In this document: positions 57,237 through 64,000 of the stretch, piece after piece
Position numbering within the stretch: position 1 is the first letter of the stretch
How the letters are laid out: every line of letters starts with the position of its first letter
NCBI RefSeq assembly: GCF_046707225.1
Contig: NZ_JBJKOP010000036.1
Span: 248,001-312,000, forward strand
Direction: 5' to 3'
Length of the DNA stretch: 64,000 nt
DNA from: Caproicibacter sp046707225
GTDB taxonomy: Bacteria; Bacillota; Clostridia; Oscillospirales; Acutalibacteraceae
Position numbers and translations under genes: made by a program
Notes under the pieces: model-generated
Database searches by the model: none
What the model saw: only the letters and a program-made list of their open reading frames with translations
Told to the model about the DNA's origin: nothing

Positions 57237-58014
57237 GAAGATTCTCCGCCGCCTATTCGTCGGCTGTATTTCCATTATCTTTTGGATTTGCGTCTGGCAA
57301 TGGGCTTATTGGGCGGTGGGGGAGGAGATTCTTGTCGTTTCTCCCTTGGAAGTCCTGAATCGGCTTGGTGTTTTGCTCCGCCATTGGAGCTTTTGGCTGA
57401 CTGTGATTCTTTCCATGCTCAGAATCCTGGAAGGGTTTCTTCTGGGGGTCTTTCTGGGAACCGGCATCGCGGTTCTGACGGAGGTATCCCGTATCGGAAG
57501 TGCGTTGTTCCGCCCGATCATCGGAATCATGAAAGCTACGCCGGTCGCTTCCTTTATTATCCTTGCCCTTGTATGGATGAAATCGTCCCAGGTTCCGGTG
57601 TTTGCCTCCATTTTGATCGTTCTGCCGATTCTGTGGGCGAATGTATCGGAAGGAATCAGAAAAACGGATCACAGCCTGCTGCAAATGGCGGAAATGTATC
57701 GCTTTGGCAGAGTTGGAACGGTTAAAAGGGTTTATCTGCCTTCCGTCCTTCCGTATTTTACCGCCGCCTGCACAACGGGAATGGGGATGGCATGGAAGGG
57801 CGGAGTTGCCGCTGAGGTTCTGTCCTCTTTGCCGCTTTCTCTGGGCGGCGAAATCTACCGCTCAAAAATATACCTGGAAACTACGGACCTGTTCGCATGG
57901 ACCGCTGTTGTAATTCTGCTCAGCGTATTGCTGGAGCGTGCGATGCTGTATGCCGTAAAAGCCGCGGGGGTACGGTTCGGATTTTATTCCGGGGAGGGAT
58001 ACGATGAGGATTGA
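57214..58014 (+). CDS. ABC transporter permease (SsuC/TauC-like)
   Basis: 266 residues and about six helices. The BPD permease EAA loop is seen as AEMYRFGRVGTVKRVYLPSVLP near residue 160, and the conserved GMGMAWKGGVAAEVL follows. ATG 57214 overlaps the binding-protein gene by 23 bases; the longer frame upstream is not coding. The RBS GGAGG is 14 bases away, so translational coupling is likely. Confidence 0.88.
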   Translation: MISTIKNKKILRRLFVGCISIIFWICVWQWAYWAVGEEILVVSPLEVLNRLGVLLRHWSFWLTVILSMLRILEGFLLGVFLGTGIAVLTEVSRIGSALFRPIIGIMKATPVASFIILALVWMKSSQVPVFASILIVLPILWANVSEGIRKTDHSLLQMAEMYRFGRVGTVKRVYLPSVLPYFTAACTTGMGMAWKGGVAAEVLSSLPLSLGGEIYRSKIYLETTDLFAWTAVVILLSVLLERAMLYAVKAAGVRFGFYSGEGYDED

Positions 58015-58627
58015 AATCCGCAATGCGTCCAAATCGTATCATGGCGCTGCCGTCTTAAACAACTTTTCCCTGTCCCTTCCTCAAACGGGCACAGTGTGCC
58101 TGTTTGGCCCTTCCGGCTGCGGCAAAACGACGATTCTGAACTGCATTGCCGGTTTGGAATTCCTTGACTCCGGCCGGATCCTCGGAACCGAAAATCTAAA
58201 AATATCTTATTTGTTTCAGGAGGATCGGCTTCTTCCCTGGAATACCGCGCAGAAAAATATAGAGGCGGTGCTTCCACGGGAAAACAGTCGGGCGCTCGCG
58301 ACGGAATGGCTGCGTCTTGTGGGACTGGAAGGGGCCGCGGACAAATATCCGTGCCAGCTCAGCGGCGGCATGAGAAGGCGCGTCGCAATCGCAAGGGCTC
58401 TTGCCTATGGAGGCGAGCTGCTTCTTTTGGATGAACCGTTTCAGCGTCTGGACGCGGGCAGCAAAGGCCGGATGATGGAGCTGATCGAAAAAAAAGCGGA
58501 GGGAAAACTGAAAATACTTGTCACACATGACAAAAAGGCAGCGGACCGTCTTTCGGATATTGTTTATCATTTTGATGGAAAAACCAGTGAAATATTGGAC
58601 AATATAAACGGTGAAAGACAACAGTAA
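58004..58627 (+). CDS. ABC transporter ATP-binding protein (SsuB/TauB-like)
   Basis: 207 residues, short for the family (about 250). Walker A FGPSGCGKTTIL, Q-loop FQEDRLLPW, signature LSGGMRRRVAIARAL and Walker B LLLLDEPFQRLD are intact, so the ATPase should function. The signature MRRRV in place of QRQRV is a mild variant. Overlaps the permease gene by 11 bases and ends the operon. Confidence 0.9.
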   Translation: MRIEIRNASKSYHGAAVLNNFSLSLPQTGTVCLFGPSGCGKTTILNCIAGLEFLDSGRILGTENLKISYLFQEDRLLPWNTAQKNIEAVLPRENSRALATEWLRLVGLEGAADKYPCQLSGGMRRRVAIARALAYGGELLLLDEPFQRLDAGSKGRMMELIEKKAEGKLKILVTHDKKAADRLSDIVYHFDGKTSEILDNINGERQQ

Positions 58628-58736
58628 TCCCTGATCATGGGACGATTCACTCCAAAATTAAGAAATTGCTTGTTTATTTTGTCGGGAGTTTGTGCTATAC
58701 TATTCCGGTTAAAAACTTAAGTATTGGAGTAATTTG

Positions 58737-60644
58737 ATGATAAATAAAAGGGACGGGTTCAAAAAACTGATTCCACAAATCGTGATTGACGCAGTATGTG
58801 TTTTTTTCAGCTATTGGATTGCTTTTGTCCTTCGATATGAAAATCATGTACCGTTTCTGGATGTCATTTCTTTCCAAAGCAGTATCCCGTGGATTACAAT
58901 GGTTTGTCTTGCGATATTCGCCCTGTTCCGGTTTTACAGTACGATGTGGCAGTTTGCCAGCCTGGATGAGTTGTTGCAAATCTTCTTTGGGACAACGACA
59001 GCTTGTCTTTCCGTAACGATCCTTGGCTATACGGTTTTCCCAAAAGTATTGAGTTCCGACGGAATCAGTATATATCGTTTTCCGAACAGTGTATATGTGA
59101 TTGGATGGGTTTTGACTCTGTTTTTTGTCGGTGCCTCCAGATTTGGGTTCCGGCTGGCGCACAGAAGTCTGAAAAAACGCTCGGCGCTTCGGGATGAAAC
59201 CGATGAATACAGCCGTGTAATGGTGATCGGCGCGGGTGAAATGGGTTCCATGATCATCAAGGATCTGAAATCTTCGCCTCATTCCAAAGGAATTCCGGTT
59301 GTGGCTGTCGACGACGACAAAAAGAAGCGTGGTACGCGGATTCACGGCGTCAAAGTTGCCGGAGGCAGAGAAAGCATTCAAAAATTGGTTGACCGCTACC
59401 GGGTCGATCAGATCATTTTGGCAATCGCGACCGCTTCCAACAGGGACAAGCATGAAATTCTGAGAACCTGCGCGGCAACGGGCTGCAAGCTGAAGACGGT
59501 GCCCGCGCTTTATGAAATTCTGGAAGGCAACGCGGATCCGCATAAGGTCCGGGACGTGAATATCGTCGATCTTCTGGGCAGGGATGAAATTAACCTGGAT
59601 GTGGAAAAAATCAGCGGCTATCTGAAAAACAAAACGATCCTTGTTACAGGGGGCGGCGGTTCCATCGGCAGCGAGCTGTGCCGGCAGATCGCGATTTTCC
59701 ACCCGAAAAGGCTGATTGTTTTCGATATTTATGAAAATAACGCTTATGAGCTGCAAAACGAGCTGCACCGCCGTTATCCAAAGCTTGATATGGACGTGGT
59801 GATTGGCTCTGTCCGTGATAAAAACCGCCTCCGCAGCGTTTTCGACGCGTTCCGGCCCGATGTTGTTTTTCACGCGGCGGCCCACAAGCATGTTCCGTTG
59901 ATGGAACTGAGTCCGGGCGAAGCGGTAAAAAACAATGTGTTTGGAACGCTGAATGTTGCGCAGACCTGCGATGAATTTCAGGTGAAGCGCATGGTTCTGA
60001 TTTCAACGGACAAAGCGGTTAACCCGACGAATATCATGGGCGCGACCAAGAGAATCTGCGAGCTGATCGTTCAGTATTTCAGCCGCCACAGCAAAACCGG
60101 CTTTGTAGCGGTGCGGTTTGGCAATGTTCTGGGCAGCAGCGGCAGCGTCATTCCTCTTTTTATGCGCCAGATTGAGGAAGGCGGACCTGTTACGGTGACG
60201 GATCCTGAAATTGTCCGGTTCTTTATGACAATCCCCGAAGCGGCGCGCCTTGTGATACAGGCGGGCGGTATGGCCAAGGGCGGCGAAATCTTCGTACTGG
60301 ACATGGGTCAGCCGGTCAAAATTGCGGATCTTGCGAGGAATCTGATCCGGCTTTCCGGATTAAGACCGGATGAAGACATTAAAATACAGTATACGGGGCT
60401 GCGGCCGGGTGAAAAGCTGTACGAAGAGCTTTTGCTTGATTGCGAAGGCGGATGTCAGAAAACTTCTCACGAATTGATTTACACAGGATCACCGATCCCG
60501 TTTGATGAAAATACTTTTCTTTCGCAATTGGAAAGCCTTCGAACGGTTGCCGGCGTCAATAACCCAAAAATGCTTGAGCTGGTACATGAGTTGGTCCCAA
60601 CTTACTCGGGGCATGCTGAGAAAACGGATCTCCTTGCAAAGTAG
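58737..60644 (+). CDS. CapD/FlaA1-type nucleotide-sugar 4,6-dehydratase/epimerase, membrane-bound
   Basis: 635 residues. Four N-terminal helices (about 12-125), a first CoA-binding-like Rossmann domain (VMVIGAGEMGSMIIKDLK), then the catalytic SDR domain: TGGGGSIGSELCRQI, the AAHKHVPLME segment, and catalytic STDKAVNPTNIMGATKR. Tyr of the usual YxxxK is replaced by Met in MGATK, which is the known variant of UDP-GlcNAc 4,6-dehydratases of the PglF/CapD type. Makes a UDP-4-keto-6-deoxy sugar for surface glycans. ATG 58737 has GGAG seven bases upstream. Confidence 0.9.
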   Translation: MINKRDGFKKLIPQIVIDAVCVFFSYWIAFVLRYENHVPFLDVISFQSSIPWITMVCLAIFALFRFYSTMWQFASLDELLQIFFGTTTACLSVTILGYTVFPKVLSSDGISIYRFPNSVYVIGWVLTLFFVGASRFGFRLAHRSLKKRSALRDETDEYSRVMVIGAGEMGSMIIKDLKSSPHSKGIPVVAVDDDKKKRGTRIHGVKVAGGRESIQKLVDRYRVDQIILAIATASNRDKHEILRTCAATGCKLKTVPALYEILEGNADPHKVRDVNIVDLLGRDEINLDVEKISGYLKNKTILVTGGGGSIGSELCRQIAIFHPKRLIVFDIYENNAYELQNELHRRYPKLDMDVVIGSVRDKNRLRSVFDAFRPDVVFHAAAHKHVPLMELSPGEAVKNNVFGTLNVAQTCDEFQVKRMVLISTDKAVNPTNIMGATKRICELIVQYFSRHSKTGFVAVRFGNVLGSSGSVIPLFMRQIEEGGPVTVTDPEIVRFFMTIPEAARLVIQAGGMAKGGEIFVLDMGQPVKIADLARNLIRLSGLRPDEDIKIQYTGLRPGEKLYEELLLDCEGGCQKTSHELIYTGSPIPFDENTFLSQLESLRTVAGVNNPKMLELVHELVPTYSGHAEKTDLLAK

Positions 60645-60753
60645 AGAAAGACATTTCTGTGCGGACTAGACGGCTGCCGTTTATTCTGGTACAATGGAAC
60701 TGGAAGGAATAGCCTTTCTCCATTGGGGAAGAATTATATATCGAGGTGCGTAT

Positions 60754-61518
60754 ATGGCTGATGAAAAACGGTTTGCCGTTCTGATCGATGCGGATAATGT
60801 TTCTGAGAAATATGTTAAATTTATACTGGATGAAATATCAAACGACGGAATCGCGACAATTAAGCGGATTTACGGGGATTGGACCAAGCCGACTATGAGT
60901 TCCTGGAAAAACGTTCTGCTGGATAATTCGATTACTCCAATCCAGCAGTATGGGTATACGACGGGCAAGAACGCGACGGATTCCGCAATGATTATCGACG
61001 CGATGGATATTTTATACGCGGGTAACATTGAAGGTTTTTCCATCGTTTCCAGCGACAGCGATTTCACCCGTCTTGCATCCAGGTTAAGAGAGTCCGGAAT
61101 GTATGTGGTCGGCATGGGTGAAAAGAAGACGCCAAACCCTTTTATTGCCGCATGCAACAAGTTTAAATATCTTGAAATCCTGGCACAGACTCCGAATCTT
61201 ACGGACGATCAGCCGACAGCGGCTGCAGTGGAGCAGGTCAGCGGGCTGGATCACACGTCGTTAAACGAAGTCCGCAACACCATACGAACGATCGTGGATG
61301 AGACGTCGGATGACGATGGATGGGCAGCCCTCGGGGATGTGGGGAACATTCTGAATAAGCGCTACCCGGACTTTGATGTGCGTAACTACGGATTCAAAAA
61401 ACTGACTCCGTTTATCAATTCCCTGAAAGTGTTTGAGATACGCTGCAGCCGCAGCAAAGACGGGCATGTTCGTCTGATTTTTGTCCGCGAAAAGGGACGG
61501 CGCGGTTCAAAGTCATAA
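60754..61518 (+). CDS. NYN-domain nuclease-like protein with C-terminal OST-HTH/LOTUS domain
   Basis: 254 residues. The NYN (PIN-like) domain reads FAVLIDADNVSEKYVKFIL with Asp pair, TDSAMIIDAMDIL and IVSSDSDFTRLASRLRESG, all catalytic acids in place. A linker follows, then about residues 175-245 resemble an OST-HTH/LOTUS domain (GWAALGDVGNILNKRYPDFD, YGFKKLTPFI). Such bacterial proteins are thought to be RNases that pair RNA binding with cleavage. ATG 60754 follows GAGGTG; the longer frame upstream has no support. Monocistronic. Confidence 0.88.
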   Translation: MADEKRFAVLIDADNVSEKYVKFILDEISNDGIATIKRIYGDWTKPTMSSWKNVLLDNSITPIQQYGYTTGKNATDSAMIIDAMDILYAGNIEGFSIVSSDSDFTRLASRLRESGMYVVGMGEKKTPNPFIAACNKFKYLEILAQTPNLTDDQPTAAAVEQVSGLDHTSLNEVRNTIRTIVDETSDDDGWAALGDVGNILNKRYPDFDVRNYGFKKLTPFINSLKVFEIRCSRSKDGHVRLIFVREKGRRGSKS

Positions 61519-61525
61519 AAAAGAG

Positions 61526-61574
61526 AACAAGAAACGGGAAGAGCCTTTTCAAAAGACTTTTCCCGTTTCTTGTT
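61526..61574. terminator. bidirectional terminator between the NYN and GH-like genes
   Basis: AACAAGAAACGGGAA (61526-61540) and TTCCCGTTTCTTGTT (61560-61574) form a 15-bp perfect stem. It lies between convergent stop codons at 61518 and 61583; poly-A stands on its left. Confidence 0.85.
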
Positions 61575-61582
61575 GAAGATTC

Positions 61583-62626
61583 TCAGGACGGAGCTGACGT
61601 AAAATTGTCGTCGGTCAGCTTTTCCTTTTTTGCCATGAGCGCCGATATTATCCAGCAGACAATGCTCTCCGCTCCTTCGTTCCCGTTTATCCCGTTTTTG
61701 GTCAGTCCGTCGCGGCAGCCGCCGGTTTCCCGGTCAATCAGCGGTTTTTTCAGTGAATTGTCGCCTAAATACCAGCGATAGCACCGTACTGCGGACTCGC
61801 GGTACCCGGGTTCCCCGGTCAGACGATACGCGGCAAGGCAGGCAAGCATGGTGCAGCAGGCTTCCACGGGCTGTTCGTCGAATTCGGCGGGAGAGCCGCC
61901 TCTTTGATACCATCCCTTGCACCCGATCGGATGGAAAATTCCATCTCTTATGGTTATTGAAAGCAGAAAATCGAGACTTTCGAGCGCGACGCTTTCGGTT
62001 TTTTTCTGATGTGCCTTTTCGTTGGCGCATAACAGCGAAAGCGGAAGTATCCCGCTGCAGTACGTCATCTGGTCTTCAAACCATCGCCAATCCTCTCTGC
62101 GGCTCTGCGCATATGTATCGACGATGGAGTCACACAGGGTTTCTGCTCCGGGCAGCCCGGCCGGGTCACCCCACAGCAGCAGGCCGGTCAGCGCATAGGC
62201 CTTCCCTTTCAGATACGAAAGGGTGGAACAGCTTCGATACGTTTTGGAGAGCAGCTTTTGTGAGGCCTGTAAAATGGAAGATGGGAGGTCCTTGCGGCCG
62301 GCGGTAAATCCCAACGAACAGATACATCGCCCAAAGGAGTCTTCCGAACCGCGTTTTTCCAGAAACCTTCGGTCATAGCCCATAAAGTTTCGGAACCAGC
62401 CTCTTTTTTGCGCAAACAATAAAAAGGAGGTATAGCGGTAAAGAAGATCTTCATATTTCTTTTCAGGGGACAGCTCGTACAGCAGATCCGCCATAATCAG
62501 AGCCCGCGCGTTGTCGTCCAGAGTGTAGCCTTCCGTTGGGTCCGGCACACCTGAAACGGCATGCTGAAGCATGCCGGTATCGTCGGTGATGCGAAAAACA
62601 TACCTGTCGTCAATCAGTTCATTCAT
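61583..62626 (-). CDS. six-hairpin glycosidase-like protein of a glycosyltransferase cluster
   Basis: 347 residues, rich in helices in pairs, of the (alpha/alpha) toroid type: GYTLDDNARALIMADLLYEL near the N-terminus, WRWFEDQMTYCSGILPLSLL in the middle and NGNEGAESIVCWI near the end. Paired motifs of this kind appear in glycoside-hydrolase-like proteins next to GT4 genes and GH130 phosphorylases in Clostridia. Enzyme activity not established. The ATG overlaps the stop of the GT4 gene by four bases. Confidence 0.75.
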   Translation of the reverse strand: MNELIDDRYVFRITDDTGMLQHAVSGVPDPTEGYTLDDNARALIMADLLYELSPEKKYEDLLYRYTSFLLFAQKRGWFRNFMGYDRRFLEKRGSEDSFGRCICSLGFTAGRKDLPSSILQASQKLLSKTYRSCSTLSYLKGKAYALTGLLLWGDPAGLPGAETLCDSIVDTYAQSRREDWRWFEDQMTYCSGILPLSLLCANEKAHQKKTESVALESLDFLLSITIRDGIFHPIGCKGWYQRGGSPAEFDEQPVEACCTMLACLAAYRLTGEPGYRESAVRCYRWYLGDNSLKKPLIDRETGGCRDGLTKNGINGNEGAESIVCWIISALMAKKEKLTDDNFTSAPS

Positions 62627-63783
62627 GCCGGTGGTTCTCCTCTCTGAAGTTCTGTTTGAAAGAGATGCAAATAATGAAGAGCGACCTCTCCCCAGTACAT
62701 TGTTTTACCAAGTTCCTGTGTTCGTTTTTCCATTTCTTCCTGCTGTTCCGGGTGTGTCATAACTTCTTCAATCCGTTCGGCAAGTGTCGCGGGGCTGCGG
62801 AAGTCGGCCAGAAGGCCCCTTCCGTCCTTCAGCATTTCTTCGGCGTACAGGTAAGGAGTAGAAATGATTACCCTGCCGTATCCCGCCGCGTAGGCGAGAG
62901 TTCCGCTGACCGCCTGGTCTTTGCCAAGGTACGGCGTCATATACACATCGGATAACTGAAGATAGCGGATGATTTCTTCTATTTTCAAATAGCGGTTTAC
63001 AAAACGGACTTTTTCTTCCAGACCGAAATTCTTTACGGTGCGTTCCAATTTTTCGCGGTATTTTTCACCGTCCCTTCGCTTTACCACGGGATGTGTTTGG
63101 CCTAGAATAAAATATAAAATGTTCGGATGCTTTTTGGCTACTCTCGCGATCGCTTCTATCCCGTACTCCAGCCCTTTTCCCGGACTGATGAGTCCAAAGG
63201 TGCTGACAATAAAGCGGCCGGTCAGCCCTAACTCTTTTTTCAAAGTATCCCGTTCGGCAGATGGATATTCGGGAACCCCATGGTGAACCACTTCTATTTT
63301 TGTTTTCTCGATTCCATAAGTGTTTTGCAGAATATCCACGGTGTTGCTTGCCATGGTTATGATCTTTCGGCTTTTGGCAGCCAGAGTGCTCATGATTTCT
63401 TTCTGTGATTCTGCCGGATTCGGCAGGACCGTATGGAGTGTGACAAAGTAGGGGATTTTCAGCCTGCTGGTCAAATTCAAAAGAAATTTACCCCATTTTC
63501 CCCCATAAATCCCGTACTCATGCTCAACCATTAAAAGATCAAAGCCGGAGCTGTTGATTTTTTCTGCGGCTTCGGCATATGCTTCTTCATTTTGCTGTTC
63601 AATTGTAAATTTGATTCTGGGAGGATAGGAATACTCCGAATCGCTGACCGCGGCTACCGATGTGTCGACCTGCCCGGTCTTTTCAAGTTCGCAGATCAAA
63701 TCCTGTGTGAAGGTTGCAATTCCGCAGGCACGCGGGGGATAGGTGCTTAAAAACAGGATTTTGATTTTTTTTTCTTGACTCAA
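62623..63783 (-). CDS. glycosyltransferase family 4
   Basis: 386 residues. N-terminal domain: KILFLSTYPPRACGIATFTQ, the GIATF loop being typical for mannosyl/glucosyl GT4 enzymes; HEYGIYGG; then GT-B second domain with STFGLISPGKGLEYGI, and the nucleotide-sugar EX7E region around DQAVSGTLAYAAGYGR. Start taken as TTG 63783 with AAAGGA ten bases upstream, since the longer frame lacks homology and overlaps the upstream gene. Co-transcribed with the sugar nucleotidyltransferase upstream and the GH-like gene downstream. Confidence 0.88.
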   Translation of the reverse strand: MSQEKKIKILFLSTYPPRACGIATFTQDLICELEKTGQVDTSVAAVSDSEYSYPPRIKFTIEQQNEEAYAEAAEKINSSGFDLLMVEHEYGIYGGKWGKFLLNLTSRLKIPYFVTLHTVLPNPAESQKEIMSTLAAKSRKIITMASNTVDILQNTYGIEKTKIEVVHHGVPEYPSAERDTLKKELGLTGRFIVSTFGLISPGKGLEYGIEAIARVAKKHPNILYFILGQTHPVVKRRDGEKYREKLERTVKNFGLEEKVRFVNRYLKIEEIIRYLQLSDVYMTPYLGKDQAVSGTLAYAAGYGRVIISTPYLYAEEMLKDGRGLLADFRSPATLAERIEEVMTHPEQQEEMEKRTQELGKTMYWGEVALHYLHLFQTELQRGEPPA

Positions 63784-63815
63784 TTTGTTACAATCCTTTC
63801 TTCCATAAGTGCTGA

Positions 63816-64000
63816 TTATATAACCAGATGCCGTTTGCTTTCCTGGGAGTAGATGGTATTCGCGCACTGAATACCGCTTCCGATTCTGCACCCCGCGGTG
63901 ACAACGGATTTGGAGATGCTTACCCCGCTGCCAACCGAAACGTTGTTCCAAAGAATACTGTCGCTGATGACGCACCCCCTTCCACTTTCAAACCCGCTGC
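63816..64000 (-). CDS. C-terminal end of a sugar-phosphate nucleotidyltransferase (left-handed beta-helix), truncated by the window
   Basis: The minus strand is open from the window edge to TAA at 63818-63816 and encodes about 61 residues with hexapeptide repeats: DSILWNNVSVGSGVSISKSV, VVTAGCRIGSG, then a short tail TIYSQESKRHLVI. This is the beta-helix of mannose-1-phosphate guanylyltransferase or glucose-1-phosphate adenylyltransferase-type enzymes. The N-terminal catalytic domain lies outside the window, so the nucleotide and sugar cannot be told. It stands 33 bases before the GT4 start. Confidence 0.8.
   Translation of the reverse strand, partial: SGFESGRGCVISDSILWNNVSVGSGVSISKSVVTAGCRIGSGIQCANTIYSQESKRHLVI

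Noticed and set aside
58695..59891. 398-codon open frame antisense to the CapD-like gene
   Set aside because: Same reason: full overlap with a strongly supported gene, no start signal, no family.

Overview
The window reads as chromosome from an endospore-forming, Gram-positive anaerobe of the class Clostridia. The evidence is spoIIGA-sigE and sigG with a ymxH-type gene, a collagen-like spore-surface protein, a CD1247-type protein next to efp, YqeG, many TTG/GTG starts behind strong purine-rich ribosome binding sites, and three DctP/MglB-type lipoproteins. A placement near Oscillospiraceae/Ruminococcaceae is inference from gene neighbourhoods and moderate GC, not from a marker gene.

Layout. 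1-1.4 kb: end of a thiamine salvage operon (thiM, thiE). 1.5-8.8 kb: mixed genes (TipA-like MerR regulator, 2-hydroxyacid dehydrogenase, DUF3298 protein, MATE exporter, a MITE-like element, a BclA-like collagen protein with other small, possibly sporulation-related proteins, msrC). 9-14.3 kb: tRNA-Thr/tRNA-Asp, then the sporulation sigma cluster spoIIGA-sigE, cca plus a DNA glycosylase on the other strand, sigG and ymxH. 14.3-17.1 kb: rpsB-tsf and a YgjP-like metalloprotease. 17.1-28.8 kb, all on the minus strand: mglBAC (galactose/glucose ABC importer), followed by a second unit encoding a YesN-type response regulator, YesM-type kinase, two sugar-binding proteins and a chemoreceptor. 29.3-34.4 kb: catabolic island of a FadR-type regulator, two paralogous enolase-superfamily sugar-acid dehydratases and an APC permease. 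34.8-39.2 kb: BceRS/BceAB-like two-component plus ABC transporter module. 39.5-43.4 kb: FadR-type regulator and a three-gene flavoprotein operon (GlpA-like, FAD oxidoreductase, DUF1667). 43.8-52.2 kb: hexuronate/hexonate locus (LgoD-like dehydrogenase, TRAP transporter dctPQM, mannonate dehydratase, FadR-type regulator, mannonate oxidoreductase). 52.4-55.3 kb: housekeeping (tRNA-Trp, rpsU, yqeG, aroQ, efp, CD1247-type). 55.4-58.6 kb: Crp/Fnr regulator with an NrtA/SsuA-like ABC transporter. 58.7-64 kb: surface glycan genes (CapD-like dehydratase, NYN-LOTUS protein, GH-like protein, GT4, and the C-terminal end of a sugar nucleotidyltransferase cut by the window edge).

The accessory part, roughly 17-52 kb, is dominated by sugar and sugar-acid sensing and use: four FadR/UxuR/Mgl-type circuits lie side by side. 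The most interesting assemblies are the 12-kb mgl/chemosensing block, the dehydratase-APC island, the perfect palindrome in front of the Crp/Fnr gene, a spoIIGA promoter with an over-long spacer that matches the Spo0A-activated class, and a pair of ~65-bp repeats at 16.4 and 39.3 kb that look like IS200/IS605 right-end relics. No CRISPR array, prophage, integrase or intact transposase was found.
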